Source of the DNA: Symbiodinium natans
Lineage: Eukaryota; Sar; Dinophyceae; Suessiales; Symbiodiniaceae
DNA length: 64,000 nucleotides
Assembly (NCBI GenBank): GCA_905221605.1
Contig: CAJNDS010002204.1
Span: 25,001-89,000 of the forward strand
Direction: 5' to 3'
Below are positions 29,365 through 40,830 of this stretch, piece after piece. Numbering within the stretch: position 1 is the first letter of the stretch; the number at the start of each line of letters is the position of its first letter. A model generated the notes under the pieces. It was given only the letters and a program-made list of their open reading frames with translations. It was not told the origin of the DNA and searched no databases. Position numbers and translations under genes: made by a program.

Positions 29365-31590
29365 TCAGGATGCAGCGACAGCCACATCCAGCTCAGCTTG
29401 GATTTCCCGCTCGAGGCGAATTCTTTCAGCGTTCTTCTTCTGCATCACCTTGCGCAGCGCGTAGATCTGCGGCTGCGACATCCCTGTTGGATTCTGTAGC
29501 ATGTCCTGCATCTCTGACACTTCTTGCCGCAAGGCCTCCACTTGTTGCAAGCGCGGGTGTCTAGGAGCAGCGTTAGAGTTGTTGCAGCCCGTGCCGGCGA
29601 GAGTAGCAGCAGACGACGATGGCAGGGATGCTGGAAACCGGTCATTGGCACCAGGACCTGCCCCTGAGGCAGGTGAAGCATCTGCTGCATCATCTACCTG
29701 CTGCACGCGGGTGCGAAGGAAATCCCTGACTGCTGGCCAGCCCTTCTGTGCCAATCCTATGCGGATCTCCTTCCACGGATTCCCATGCAATGACACAGAC
29801 CTGAGGGATGACCAATCTCCAAATCGCGGAGGCAAACCCAGAAGGGAGTTGTTAGCGAGCAGCAAGGTGTTGAGAGATGGCAGGCTCTCTACCAATGAGC
29901 TTGGCACGGAGGTAAGCTGATTCCCTTCAAGATCCAGTGTGCACAGTCCTGGGCTCGCTGCACCTCTGCCCCCGAACGGGTGCACACTTTTGATCTTGTT
30001 GGAGTTCAGCCGCAGCTCCACAAGAGATGGGCACCCAAGCGCAAGTGCCGGTGGAATCGCCGCTAGTTGGTTGGCGGAGAAGTCTGCGAACCTAAGATCC
30101 TGCCAACCAGCAGCTGAAGGAGGCAGACCAGACAGCGCATTCCGGGACGCTGAAAGATGCCTCAATCTCGACAGAGCAGCTAGACCCGGTGGCAGAGCCT
30201 GGAGCCTGTTGCCATCCAGGTGTAACTCGAGCAACGTCTCAGTGACAAGGCGCAAGTCAAGCAGGTGAATGTCGGACAAGGAGTTCTGGGAGAGGTTCAA
30301 CATCTCGAGACCTTCTGGCAGCTCAAGCCCATCAGGAAGCTGAGTGAGATCATGGCCAGACAAAAGCAGCTTCCGGTTCGCCGCTGCATCTCTCACGGCC
30401 ATAGCCATGGAGTCCTCCTGCATAGCGTTTGCCTGCGCTTTCAAGTCTTCAGGTAACCTGTCTCTCAGACAGCGCTTCAATGCCTCGGTGCCCCCTCGCA
30501 AGACCTGTGGCGGCAGTGATTTCAGCGGGTTGCCCTGCACATTGATGCGCTTCAGAGCCGGTAACAGGCCTAAACCCAGTGGCAGCTGACCAAGGTTGTT
30601 GTTGGAAACATCTAAAGTGTTGAGACACCGTAGATCTGCCATACCCTCTGGAAGCGTCTGCAATTGATTGTTGTGCACAAGCACAACTGACAAGCGAGCA
30701 CAGCCACAAAGCGAAGCAGGAAGTTCGATCAGGGCATTGAAAGCAGCAGAGAGACAGTCCAATGATGCATCTGCTGGGAAGGCAGGCAGCTGCGACAATG
30801 CGTTCTCATCCAGCTTCAGCGTTACCAATTTGCGCAGTGATGCCAAGGCATGCGCATCAATCCGTGAAATCTTGTTCTTAGACACATCCAATTCCTGAAG
30901 TCTCGGCAGCTCCATCTTTGCCAGATCTGATAGCGCATTCTCGCCCGCCTTCAGCCTCAAGAGCCGTGGCGGCAGGGTGGGTAGGGCTCGAAGTTGGTTC
31001 TTGCACAAGTCCAGGACCTCCAAGTTGGCCAGTCTGGCAATGTCCTGGGGCACGGTTTGCAGGCGGTTGCCAGAAAGAACCAGCTCCACCAGAGAGCTGC
31101 AGGCAGCAATTCCATCCGGCACTTGGCAGAGAGCATTGTTCCCTAGATGCAGTGCCTTGAGGGGCAAGCTCACCAGCTCCAGCGGCACTTCCGCAAGGCG
31201 GTTGCCAGATGCCAAGAAGATGCTGCAGTCCACGAGCTTTTCGATCTCCTTCGGAAGCACTGTCAACTGGTTATTCGAGATGTCCAGCTTGGTGATTGAG
31301 CACTGCTCCCACCAGTTGCAGCCCTCAATCTGCAGCTCAGCAAAGTTGCACACTTCTTCTGGCAGCACCTCCAGGCCTCGATCGGCAAGGTTGAGCTGCG
31401 CCGTCTCAGCTGCCCGCCGCAGGGCTGCCCGCAAACCTGCCTGCTGGATGCACCCATCCTGCTTGGCACCGGCAAAGAATCCAGCATTGCGCTGACGCTC
31501 AGCTGGTGCGCGTGCGCCTCCCTTCCCTCCTGACGGGCGGCCAGCAGCGGAGCTCTGGCCAGTCAGGCCTGGGCCGCGAGCGGCCCGCAT
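29365..31590 (-). CDS. LRRC40: LRRC40-type leucine-rich-repeat protein
   Basis: 741 residues in one uninterrupted frame. Start at Met 31590 (MRAARGPGLTGQ); the frame runs 50 codons further upstream without similarity. The N terminus matches the LRRC40 plan: AGFFAGAKQDG, LRAALRRAAETAQLNLADRG, then WWEQCSITKLDISNNQL before the repeats. About twenty 22-24 residue LRRs (LxxLxLxxNxLxxLP) follow in two blocks, each closed by a GNP cap: GNPLKSLPPQVLRGGTEAL near residue 390 and GNPWKEIRIGLAQKGWPAV near residue 630. A Ser/Ala-rich linker and a coiled coil (QQVEALRQEVSEMQDMLQ, RIRLEREIQAELDVAVAAS) end the protein. LRRC40 is widespread in eukaryotes with no settled biochemical role. Lack of introns contrasts with its neighbours. 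Confidence 0.88.
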   Translation of the reverse strand: MRAARGPGLTGQSSAAGRPSGGKGGARAPAERQRNAGFFAGAKQDGCIQQAGLRAALRRAAETAQLNLADRGLEVLPEEVCNFAELQIEGCNWWEQCSITKLDISNNQLTVLPKEIEKLVDCSIFLASGNRLAEVPLELVSLPLKALHLGNNALCQVPDGIAACSSLVELVLSGNRLQTVPQDIARLANLEVLDLCKNQLRALPTLPPRLLRLKAGENALSDLAKMELPRLQELDVSKNKISRIDAHALASLRKLVTLKLDENALSQLPAFPADASLDCLSAAFNALIELPASLCGCARLSVVLVHNNQLQTLPEGMADLRCLNTLDVSNNNLGQLPLGLGLLPALKRINVQGNPLKSLPPQVLRGGTEALKRCLRDRLPEDLKAQANAMQEDSMAMAVRDAAANRKLLLSGHDLTQLPDGLELPEGLEMLNLSQNSLSDIHLLDLRLVTETLLELHLDGNRLQALPPGLAALSRLRHLSASRNALSGLPPSAAGWQDLRFADFSANQLAAIPPALALGCPSLVELRLNSNKIKSVHPFGGRGAASPGLCTLDLEGNQLTSVPSSLVESLPSLNTLLLANNSLLGLPPRFGDWSSLRSVSLHGNPWKEIRIGLAQKGWPAVRDFLRTRVQQVDDAADASPASGAGPGANDRFPASLPSSSAATLAGTGCNNSNAAPRHPRLQQVEALRQEVSEMQDMLQNPTGMSQPQIYALRKVMQKKNAERIRLEREIQAELDVAVAAS

Positions 31591-31599
31591 GTGGTGATA

Positions 31600-32125
31600 T
31601 CGATGCTCTGACAAAGCACTGCTTATGTCAGCTGCTCTCGCCCCAAACACAGCTATTTTGTGTGTTATCAGGATATCGTGGCTACTCTTACGGTCCCTAT
31701 GGATATGCGGGGTGCATTGGTGCACAAGAGCCACCACCAAGACCTTCTCAGCCCCTCCGGGACCGCCCCCTGGACCGAATTTCGAAAGGCTTTGTGATGA
31801 ACTCTACCGAATGATGATGTGCTTAGGCAATGTCAGAACGGAACAGGAGCGGTGCTATGCCCCAGGGGAGGTGAACTCATAGCGAAACAAGAATGGCAAT
31901 CGCTGTCGAATTGGCGGCATGGAGAATCCAACTGGGCAAAGCTTAGCAAAGGAGGTGGGGAATGAATCGGTCCAGCTTTAAGACCAAATTCGGGCCGGAA
32001 TTGAACCAAATCAGGCGTCCTAACAACCGTGGATAAATAGCAGTGTGCAGGAACCTAATCGGCATGTAAAAGCACTCTAATAGGAACCCAACCGGATTCT
32101 AGTAGGAATCCAAAGGGAATCTTTA
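31600..32125. other. 5' flank of the LRRC40-like gene
   Basis: Contains GGAAT/GGAACC-type words (31890-32120) and two overlapping plus-strand frames. One ends ERLCDELYRMMMCLGNVRTE and the other holds YRGYSYGPYGYAGC. They would need a frameshift to join and I cannot link them to a gene. Confidence 0.35.
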
Positions 32126-32259
32126 CAAAACATGGTGAGAAAAATTGGAAGCCAAAGAGAATCTAAGAGGGCCGGACCAAGGGAGTGTTTGGATCGGCTT
32201 CGTTCTTCTCTGCTTCCGGGTTGGAGCCCCGGAGGGCCGTCCTCTCTTCCCTCTGCAAC

Positions 32260-33260
32260 TTCTTATTCTTGTCCTTGCCTTGCCTTCAACTCTTTCTGTT
32301 TCTCCCTTTTCCTTCCTCTCCACCAGACAAGAAAATCACAGAAACGAGGGCGGAAGAAAGGTGAGAGAGGAAGAAAGGTGAGAGAGGAAAGAACACAAGG
32401 CGAGTTTAAGAGGACAACTCCTCCTCCTAATCTCGCCGCTTCCCCTCTTTTCTTCCTACACAATATAGAGGAGAGGACGTCGTCTCTTCTGATGTTTCCT
32501 TCCTCTCTTCCTCTTGTTTCATCTCGCTCACGCGCTCACTCAATCACTCTCTCTCTCTCTCATGTTCTCTCCTTCTTTAACGCTTGCTCTCGTACTTGTT
32601 CTCCTTCTGCCGTTGCCTGTCTCGCTGTCCCTGTCCCTTGTCTGTTCCCTTCCTCCGTTTTCTTCTTCGCTGTGCATCGTTTCCCCTTTGAATGACAAAG
32701 GGAAAAGAAAGGGAAGGGAAGGTGAAAGCGAGAAAGGGGGAAGAAAGGAGGAGAAGAAAGAGGGGAAGAGAAAGCAAAGAGAGAGAGAGAGAGAGCGGGC
32801 CAAAGAAATACATCAAACCAAAGATGAGAAGCCAATGACGACGAGCTGGTGAGAGCGAGTGCCTCTTGCTTTCGCCCCGTTGTCTATTCCTTTCGCTTCT
32901 CTTTTCTTATGAAGAGAAAGGCAAAAAGGCGAGGAAGAAGGCAAGAGAAGAGAAAGCCAAAGAGACGAGAGAGAGAGGTATTAACCGAGGAAGAAGCCAA
33001 CAAATCATAAAGAAAGAGCGTCATTCCTTTCCCTCTCCTTTCTTGTTGTTCCTCCCACTGAAGGAGAAAGGACAAAACCAACAAACAATAAGATCAAATA
33101 CAGGGGGGACAGAGACGAGAGTGTGTAGAGCTGGCAGTCCACCTCCATGCCTCTTCTTTTGTGATTTTATCCTTTTTGCTTTTCTTGCCGGAAAGTGGTG
33201 GAATGCATTGGCCGGAAGAGAAGCGGGGAGGGGAGCGAAGAAAACAACGAGAGAGATACG
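32260..33260. repeat. Purine/pyrimidine switch-back low-complexity region
   Basis: Alternating tracts: pyrimidine-rich (32264-32330, 32490-32690, 32866-32910, 33022-33056) and purine-rich (32331-32400, 32691-32850, 32911-33020, 33057-33090). Purine tracts are largely complements of the preceding pyrimidine tracts, e.g. TTTCCCCTTTG (32680-32690) against CAAAGGGAAAA (32696-32706). All overlapping open frames (Ser/Leu/Phe or Lys/Glu/Arg-rich) are composition artefacts. Confidence 0.8.
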
Positions 33261-34477
33261 GCGCTAAACATGTTGAAGCTCCATGCTTTTGTGGCTTGAT
33301 AGTAGTATAAACACAGAGACCCGTCACATAAGACAGAATTTGTGTGCTCCTTAAGCGAAATCGGGTCTCGCCTTTGATGCACACGGGTGCGTGGCAACAA
33401 GATCATGACAGTGTTTCTACATGGGGTAGATCCTGATATTGTCAGAAACGTCGGTGCTATACTGCTATCATCATGCTGCATGCGGTGGTGCTGCCAAAAT
33501 TACAACCATCTAGCAAATGCATGCTGCACGACCAACCATTGTAAGCTTAGCGAGCTTAAGGGAGCCTTCTAGAGGGTCTTCTGGGTAGGCTTTGCATCCA
33601 AAACTTCAATTGCTGGAAAAAAGCTGGCTGAAGCGGACGGGACCATCGCTGGAGCTTGGCAGCCAGATTCGAGATGCTGTCTGAACACGCGATGGCACGG
33701 GGTCAACTTCAAACTTGTTGGCTGCTTTCTGACACCTTGAGTGGGGCACCCGGGGCACCCGATCTTCCGGGGCCATCATCTACTTCTACTTTAACGCGGA
33801 CTTGAAAGAACGATCAAGTGAAATCACGTCCTTCAGACTGTGTGTGTGTGTGAGTACACCCTGTGAGGGATGCTGTCCACACAGGCAGCTCAGCGGCTAA
33901 GCAAAAAAGAAGAGGGAAAACCTCCACGAGAGTGGAGCAAAGCATTGCTTAGCATTGCTTCAGGCAAGACTGGCCTCGGCAAAACAAACCGTTTCTTCGA
34001 GATCCATGATAGGGCTGAGATGTCAGCTCTACGGCTCTACGTCTCTACGCTCAGCCAGTCAAGAGCCAAGACCGAGCATTTCGCGGCATGGCTCACTCAA
34101 ATGAGATGTGCAACCTGAAGCATTAAGATCATTAACAATGGCATCTTGGTCAGAGCTGCTCCCAGTCAGAACGCATCCGAAAGTACTTTCTCCTCAGCTC
34201 GTCATCCCACGATAGCTGCTAGTTACACAATCCGACGCATGCGGACGCACTGCCCAGCAGAATGACATGCTCTAAGGCTCAATTTGCTCTCCATTTGCGC
34301 TGCAGTCAAGTTGCCGGCCGTGGCTGCACGCACCTCACTAGGTTCTGCTTGCGATTGCCAACCAGAGCATCCTCCAAGCGACGCCTTGAGTTGAAGGGAA
34401 CAACATCGAACGAACACTTCTATCAGCTTTGGCATCTTTGCTGAGCAGCTGTTGCGCTGCAACAAGTTCCAATAAAT
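33261..34477. other. Intergenic, no supported gene
   Basis: About 1.2 kb. Contains a short GT run (33839-33852) and an 11-bp duplication (AGCATTGCTTAGCATTGCTT, 33940-33959). Small frames at 33387-33572 and 33870-34118 lack domain signals. Confidence 0.4.
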
Positions 34478-34600
34478 TCAATCTTCGATCTTCCTCAACC
34501 AGCTGGCCTGCAACAAGATCTTGCTGACAACACGAATCAAGTCTCTCAAGCCAACCAGGAACACTATGATGGCCGAGCCTGACATGAACTGATAACTTTC
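34478..34600 (-). CDS. Terminal exon with transmembrane helix, unknown membrane protein
   Basis: Reads AESYQFMSGSAIIVFLVGLR, DLIRVVSKILLQASWLRKIED, then a stop at 34478. A hydrophobic helix followed by a basic, amphipathic tail is typical of a membrane protein C terminus. Acceptor not fixed. Confidence 0.4.
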   Translation of the reverse strand, partial: ESYQFMSGSAIIVFLVGLRDLIRVVSKILLQASWLRKIED

Positions 34601-37600
34601 AGCTGTCAGCAGAACCGTCACACCGTTGCCGTGCTTCACGATTCGAGAACAGTCGAGGCACTGTCCTGAGAGGCCAGCTCCCTCATGCGGCTCTGTGGCT
34701 GAGCTGTGCCGTTGTTGCATGTTGTTGCGACTTGATTCTCTTGTGCCGAGGCGCTTAGGAGGCGTGCGTTGTCGATCGTTTTTGCGGAGGCTGCCAAAGA
34801 AGAGATATCCACCTTCACCGTAGAGCCGTCCTGATTTAGGCATCGGTGGGCTAGTAACTTCGAGTAGAGCTCCACCAGGAACTGCAAGCCACATCCTTGT
34901 CAGGCCGTGCAATAATGACAACAGCACTTCTAAGTCCCTCCCAGGATCTCGCATCTTTGATGGTACAGTACTAAACGAGAACAGCACAGGGCTAACTACA
35001 TACTTTAAGGCTGCAAGGGTGTGCACTTCAGTCATGTTGAGTATGAGGCTCTCAGGCCCAGTTGTGGGTTGGCCATGGCATTGGCCAGGAACAAGGGCAG
35101 GTACAGGATAATGAAGGCTTTATCATCATGTCCGTCTGTGAGGAAAAGCTCCAGCAGTGCATCCTGGGATATCAGCGGCTCCTATGGACATACAGAACCG
35201 GCTTCACATGCAACGCGGGGAGACATGATTCCGGCAGGATGGCTGCAGCTCAAGAATCCTGTTCTTGATCGGTCAATGCTTCCCAATCATTCACAAGGGC
35301 TTGCAGCGAAGAAGCTTGTACAGTTCCTTGGTTCTTGCAGTTTCTTGTTCTGATTGTCTGCGCCGATCTGTCGCACTAAAGATGCAGCCAAAGATCGAGT
35401 CAGGCATGCAAGCCTGGCTAGGACCAAGTGGCTCGGAGTCTGGACATGCAAATCCAATGCTTCCGCTCGGCTGGCAATGTAACGCCAATAAACGGAAGCG
35501 GGTTCCACACCCTAAGTGAGGCTTGAGAGCTGCGAGCAGAGACCCAGCCGAATTGGCAACCATGACATTGCAAATACCGCAAAAGACACCTGCGACTGAG
35601 TCTCTGAAAGGTCTTGCAAGCAGGAAAGCCCCTTCAACACAGAGCGTCCGTTCAGCTCTGTCAAGAACAACGATCCCGCCAAGGATATGCTCCCAGTGAC
35701 CTTCACGAGGTTGGCATGATAGTGGTAACCCGTGGCATGCCAAGCAAATCCAAGCAAGCACGGAGCGAAGGACGTGGAGATAGGAAGCGGGCCCCGCACA
35801 GGATACTCACTTGAACGAAAAGGAATGTCCTCAGACAGTGTGATCCATCTATTGCTTTGTGAAGCCGTGAAAGTCTTCCAGTGCGAATCCAAGTCTCTGA
35901 TACACATCCTCGCCTTCTTCTTCTTTGCCACACTGCAGCTGCCACACAGAGTGAGGGTTGTTCTCCCCCTGCAGAAGCTGCGCGAAATTGAAGTCGTACA
36001 GCATTCGGACCTGTGTGACTAGAGGCATCAAGTGAGGTCCACTCAGCTGATTTCTGTGACTCGTGCAGGCCAGGAAGTCATGTTGGATTGGTGCCAGAGG
36101 TTAGCAGGAAAAGTCTGACCTCATGCAGCCTTCCTTAAATTAGCTCGGTTGAAGGATTTCAGGCTGGATCCTCCCATATCCTCTCTCTTTGCTCTCAGCG
36201 CCAGATGGACACTGAAGCTTCTCTGCAGCCGGACCTTCTTGTTCTGCCTCTTTGGTACGTGCCAGACCGGGGTGCTACATAGTACACTAAACAATGCTGT
36301 CAATCGGCAAGCGGCAAGTATTCACGCCTGTTTGCATCATCAAGGAGGATTCCCCATGTAACACTAGTCGAGCTGCCATTGCTGTCATCTGGTGGTAGAC
36401 CTCTGCATCTAGACTTGTTATCGAGGGGAGATAAGCATCCAGATTGGCGATGGCATATGTCAGCACCTCCACAGGGAGCTGTCGAAATGTTCGAGACAAT
36501 GCTCGGGTACCAGACTCTGCCGCTGCCTGTTCTGGGGTTCGTCGCTCAGACGGTGGACAGAGCTTGGCAAAATCGGAGCTCTTGCCGAGGCCACCTTGAC
36601 TCTGGAGGACTTGATTTCGTCCCCGGATCGAAACACGCCAAAGGCGCCAAGTCCATCCAAGACTCGAAGCGCGAGGAGGACTAGCAAGGCAGCGAGCTGT
36701 GCTCTGGACATTTGACTCCCACCAAGAGCCTCCTGGACTGCGTTTCAACTCGGGCAACCATTTTGGAATATTTTGGACGTGACCACACGGGGTTTTGAAC
36801 TCTTGGAAGTCTCAGCTCCTGGATGGCCTGGAATGTGGTCTGAGACAATTGCTGCTCAGGCTTCTGGGACTCCACCATGCTCATGTAGTCGCCCTGGCGC
36901 AGCATGCTTCCGCCAGGATGATCCCGGATTATGTTTAAGCAACGCTGAAGCACAACACAATAGCTCCTTCAACAACCACACTGTGCTGAGCAATGATAAC
37001 ATGGCTCTGCTTGCTTCGTCCTGACCAGCAAATCAGATGGAAAAGGGTTGGGTTCTCATAGTTGCATCGTGAATGAGCTCTCCTTCTATACAAGGCAGAA
37101 CAGAAGAAGCGGGCGAGAAACAGAATCGACATGCAACCACTCGGATTGAATTCTGACTGAGGATTCAAAGGTGAATCCTTGCAGACATATTGCGTGCCGT
37201 CCCTTCCATCGCCTATCGCCTCGCTTTGCTGAACAGGCAGGCTTGACCTTCGTGGACTTCTCCGTGTTTCGCTTTTCTACGAAACTTGGTTGGAACAAGC
37301 ATTGCCCTGAATAAGCCTTTCAAGTATCTTGAGCCCTTTGCGCTTGCCTCCTCTCAATGCTCACAATGCGACTGCCAAAGCGTAGACAACCAAGTACGTA
37401 CGCAGCACATGAAAGGATGTTGGAGTGAGCAGGATCCTTAAACGTTGCTTTTGCCGCCGTGCGCTACATACTCATATATACTCATACAGGTGCCAAAGCG
37501 CTGCGCTGTGCGGTCCTCGTGTTGCAAGTGGGCATAGATTCCATCGGCCCGAAGCTCTGGGATGTACTTCTGAAAGATGGCGCGCAAGTCCTAGGAACAT

Positions 37601-38310
37601 CTAGGAACACAATGTGTTTGATTGAACCAAGGCTCACAGGTGCACTCCCCAACTAACAAGTCATGGAGTCATGGAGGCTTCCCAGAGATGAAACAGTAGC
37701 GAGAGCAGCTCCCCATCTTCAAAGAAGCCCACAGCTCTTTGCACCCGTACAAAATCAGAAATCAACAAGAATCCTGCGTCGGTGAGCAAAATAGCAACCT
37801 TTCGAGGCCTTTTTTGAGCTCTAACAACATAGCCGGTGCCCGTTGAAATCTGAGGCTGTATGACAATGATAGCCCCTTCAAATCCAGGTCTTCCAACCCT
37901 GATGAAAAAGTCAATTCGGACCCTCAAGCTGGTCCAATTGTGAACTGTAGCTTGTCAATGCCATGTTGAATGAACAAGCAGCGTCCTCCAAACCCTATAC
38001 TTGAAACATCTTGAAACAAACATCCTCCACTCCTCTCAAAATTTCTTGGGGCGCTCTTATCTTCCTTCAGAAGCAAGCATCAGATCAAGACGATCCCATA
38101 CAATAAAAACGCTACTAACTGAGAAGCCCTTTCTGATGCAGCTGGCAGTGGGTTTTCTGTGGTTTGTTCTCGTGATGCATGCTGCCTACCTCTAATATCA
38201 ACACATGCTCCGCTTCGGCCGTGTATACATCCGCAGACCCTCTGCAACGCCCTGCTTGCTTTGACGAGCATCATTGTTGCTGAGTCCATCTGCTAAGATC
38301 TCGTCCAAGA
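34478..38310 (-). CDS. Unidentified multi-exon membrane protein (exon-like pieces)
   Basis: Minus-strand pieces with protein-like composition. 37940-37670: RVRIDFFIRVGRPGFEGAII, KRPRKVAILLTDAGFLLISD. 36953-36830: RDHPGGSMLRQGDYMSMVES. 36711-36600: SRAQLAALLVLLALRVLDGL. 36031-35855: MPLVTQVRMLYDFNFAQLLQ, EGEDVYQRLGFALEDFHGF. 35193-35040, after acceptor CATAG: PLISQDALLELFLTDGHDDK with helix AFIILYLPLFLANAMANP. 34900-34640: ELYSKLLAHRCLNQDGSTVK. 34600-34478: YQFMSGSAIIVFLVGLRDLI, then VSKILLQASWLRKIED and a stop. At least three segments are hydrophobic helices. Family not recognised; a channel or transporter is possible. Joins and phases were not resolved, and two genes are possible. Confidence 0.4.
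35040..35193 (-). CDS. Exon with transmembrane helix, unknown membrane protein
   Basis: Acceptor GTATGTCCATAG, then PLISQDALLELFLTDGHDDK followed by a hydrophobic helix (AFIILYLPLFLANAMANPQL). The clean acceptor and helix make it one of the better-supported pieces of the 34.5-38.3 kb gene. Donor not fixed. Confidence 0.45.
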
Positions 38311-39747
38311 AACTTGTGAAGTCTGTCTCCTGTCAGAATGTCTTAAGTGTAAGCAGAGCGAGACAGCGTAAAACTCTTTTGTTTGCTAGCTAAGAAAGGA
38401 GCTTTATATAACAGATTGCTCCTGTCCGGCCACTGTCCCTGTGATTGTAAGTGAGAGGGGCCATGGCAAGGACACGAGGATGGATGGAAGTCACTGAAGG
38501 ATGACCGACCGACGCGAGTCACCAAAAGAACAAACTGAGGAAATGACAGGTCCTTGACGTTTGAATCGTTTGAAGCTGTCCGCGGGCTACATATTTAATG
38601 GCATTCGATATGTTTACCCTCTTATGGCCTTCCAGCGCGTTTCTTGCCAGGCTCCTCAGCCTCCTCAGCACTCTTCCTTAGCGCACGACCTGATAAGGGG
38701 GTTCGTGTTTATATAGGCCTCCGGCACCCTCTCCGTAACATCTTCCCACTATTGTAAAGCACGCAGCCTCCCGTTGTTACTAGTGGCCTATACTCAACAT
38801 ACGTTCGAGTGAAGGGCAGGTGCCAGAATCCAGAAGAAGCGAGGACATGCGAAGAGATCACTGTTGCATCTGCAGGACCAAAACCTATTCGTGAATGCAC
38901 CCTGCAACAACCTTTCGATCAGACGAAAATCACGACGTGCAGATGGCACGGTGCCATGCTGTGACATCCGCGATCCCGCCACTGCATGCAGCGTACCGTG
39001 CAGAAGTCGCCAGACTACCCACGTCCTGTAGCTTCCATGTACCTACACCAGGCCAGCCATAAGTGCAATCGACCAACCAATGCATCCCAATCCAATCAAA
39101 ATCTGTCGCAAGGCTCAGGCTGCAGATGCTATATATATATATATAATGCTATCACACGCCGCACCAGCAGGTCAAACCCAAACTTTATTAGTGAGCTCGT
39201 TCTGCGCAGGATAGTATAGGTGTCAAGGTGACATCTCCAGATCACGAGACAAGCAGTCCTCCGAGCACTTGAGATTGTGAATCTGCCCAGTGCCCGGCAC
39301 CAGAAGCTCCTCGAAATATGTGTGCGACAGCAGCAGAACGTGCTAGAAGTGCCACTTCTCACGCAACTCTGCCGACGAGGAGCTGCAAGCTGAGTGTGGC
39401 GAACGCAGTCTTCCACGTCGTTCTGATCTATCCGTTCCCAGCACTGCACTCTGTGCGGCCTCAGCTGTTGGCGAGAGCCAGACATATGGCTGGATTCCTG
39501 GACATTGCTGGGGATGTCTGCCACAATTGCCACCAGAGGATCTGGATCGTTTGCAGTATGCGGACAGCATACCTGAGGAGGGGCCCGAAGATCAGTCAAC
39601 ACGCCGTGTCAAGAAGCTGTTCGCCCGATAGGTAAGAGACTGTGACTGCGAAAGCTAGACTCAGCTAGACAGATAGCTAGACACGATAGACAGTGCCTTT
39701 TAACTCAGCTGCGTGCCAACAAGCAACAATCAAGGGCATTGATTTGT

Positions 39748-39777
39748 TTTTTTTTTTTTGGGGGGGGGGGGGGGGAC
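39748..39777. repeat. T13-G18 homopolymer junction
   Basis: A run of T directly followed by a run of G, then CACCCGCCGCCCCGCCCCC. A second G run with one A lies at 39899-39912. Between them is an imperfect direct repeat: AAAAAACAACTACAATATGCC near 39800 recurs with one change near 39830. Confidence 0.9.
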
Positions 39778-40257
39778 ACCCGCCGCCCCGCCCCCTTCGA
39801 AAAAACAACTACAATATGCCCACCCCCTTGCAAAAAAACAACTACAACATGCCATCACAGGGGCGGGGGCCTCAAGATTGGAGCAATCCATCATTCAAGG
39901 GGGGGGGGGGAGGGTGGGCGCCCACCCTCCTCGCAGCCCACTAACGAATACCACTTTACGCATCTTTACACCCGAGGCATCCCGTGGTCGCATTGTGACC
40001 CACCTGAAACGTGTGAGAGAAAAAGAGATTGGTGAAACGACAACTTCCTCGTGCTGCAAGGAGCTACTAGGTGCTTTCGCGACCGACAGTGGAAATGCAA
40101 ACTTTCTGAGTTTTTGTGGCGATTCAGAAGTAGTATCGACGATACGGGGGCAAGTTGGGCAAGAGTCTCCAGTCAGCTGCCCGGCTATCCGAACACAAAA
40201 AGCACTCCACACCACAGGCCGGCAAGTACATGGCTAAGTAATGTTTTATCCTGATTA

Positions 40258-40330
40258 GTGCGGTCCCCCGGAAATGTGCAAAGTCCGAAAGTTATCCAGC
40301 GGAATCTATTTGAGGTGGTCCCCCGGAATT
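40258..40330. repeat. GTCCCCCGGAA short dispersed motif
   Basis: GGTCCCCCGGAAATGTG (40262) and GGTCCCCCGGAATTGTG (40317) occur 55 bp apart. A third copy, GGTCCCCCGGAATT, is at about 40591. Confidence 0.75.
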
Positions 40331-40649
40331 GTGGAAAAAACATCGGGCGATGCAAAATTTCGGCGAGGCTGTTGAATAGAGTTGTTCTGAGAGACCAAAG
40401 ATCTGAGCCTGAGCAAAGGTTTATAGCCTGAAACCTTGAGGCCTGAGGTTGTCGGGCCCTGAAATCTTAAGTCTCCAGGCCAGCCCCAAAGCTAAGATTT
40501 CCTCAAAAAATCCTTTTGTACCGAGGCCAGGCAATCAAATTTCAAAGGTGGTAGTCCAGCAGCTGCCCGAATGCCGTATAATATAAAGCGTTTGGTCCCC
40601 CGGAATTAATATTTGTTGGCGGGCTGGCTTGGTTGGGATAGATATGATA

Positions 40650-40830
40650 GATGGATCCCCTTTAAATTCATATATATATATATACAAACTGATCCTTTCT
40701 AAAATCATTTGGATCCCTTTTAAATCACATGAATCCCTTTTAAGTTCACATAAATTCATCCCTTTTAAAATCGTATGGATCCCTTTGGAATTCATACAAG
40801 CTCATCCCTTTTCAAATCATATAAAGCCAG
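40650..40830. repeat. ATCCCTTT(T)AAA satellite-like tract
   Basis: The word GGATCCCTTT or CATCCCTTTTAAA recurs about every 25 to 30 bases, with AATTCATA or AATCATAT linkers: near 40654, 40693, 40711, 40732, 40757, 40779 and 40804. Confidence 0.8.

Noticed and set aside
32132-32852. Plus-strand frame of 187 codons and neighbours
   Set aside because: Ser/Leu/Phe/Pro and Lys/Glu/Arg bias follows the pyrimidine and purine tracts; several frames are equally open.
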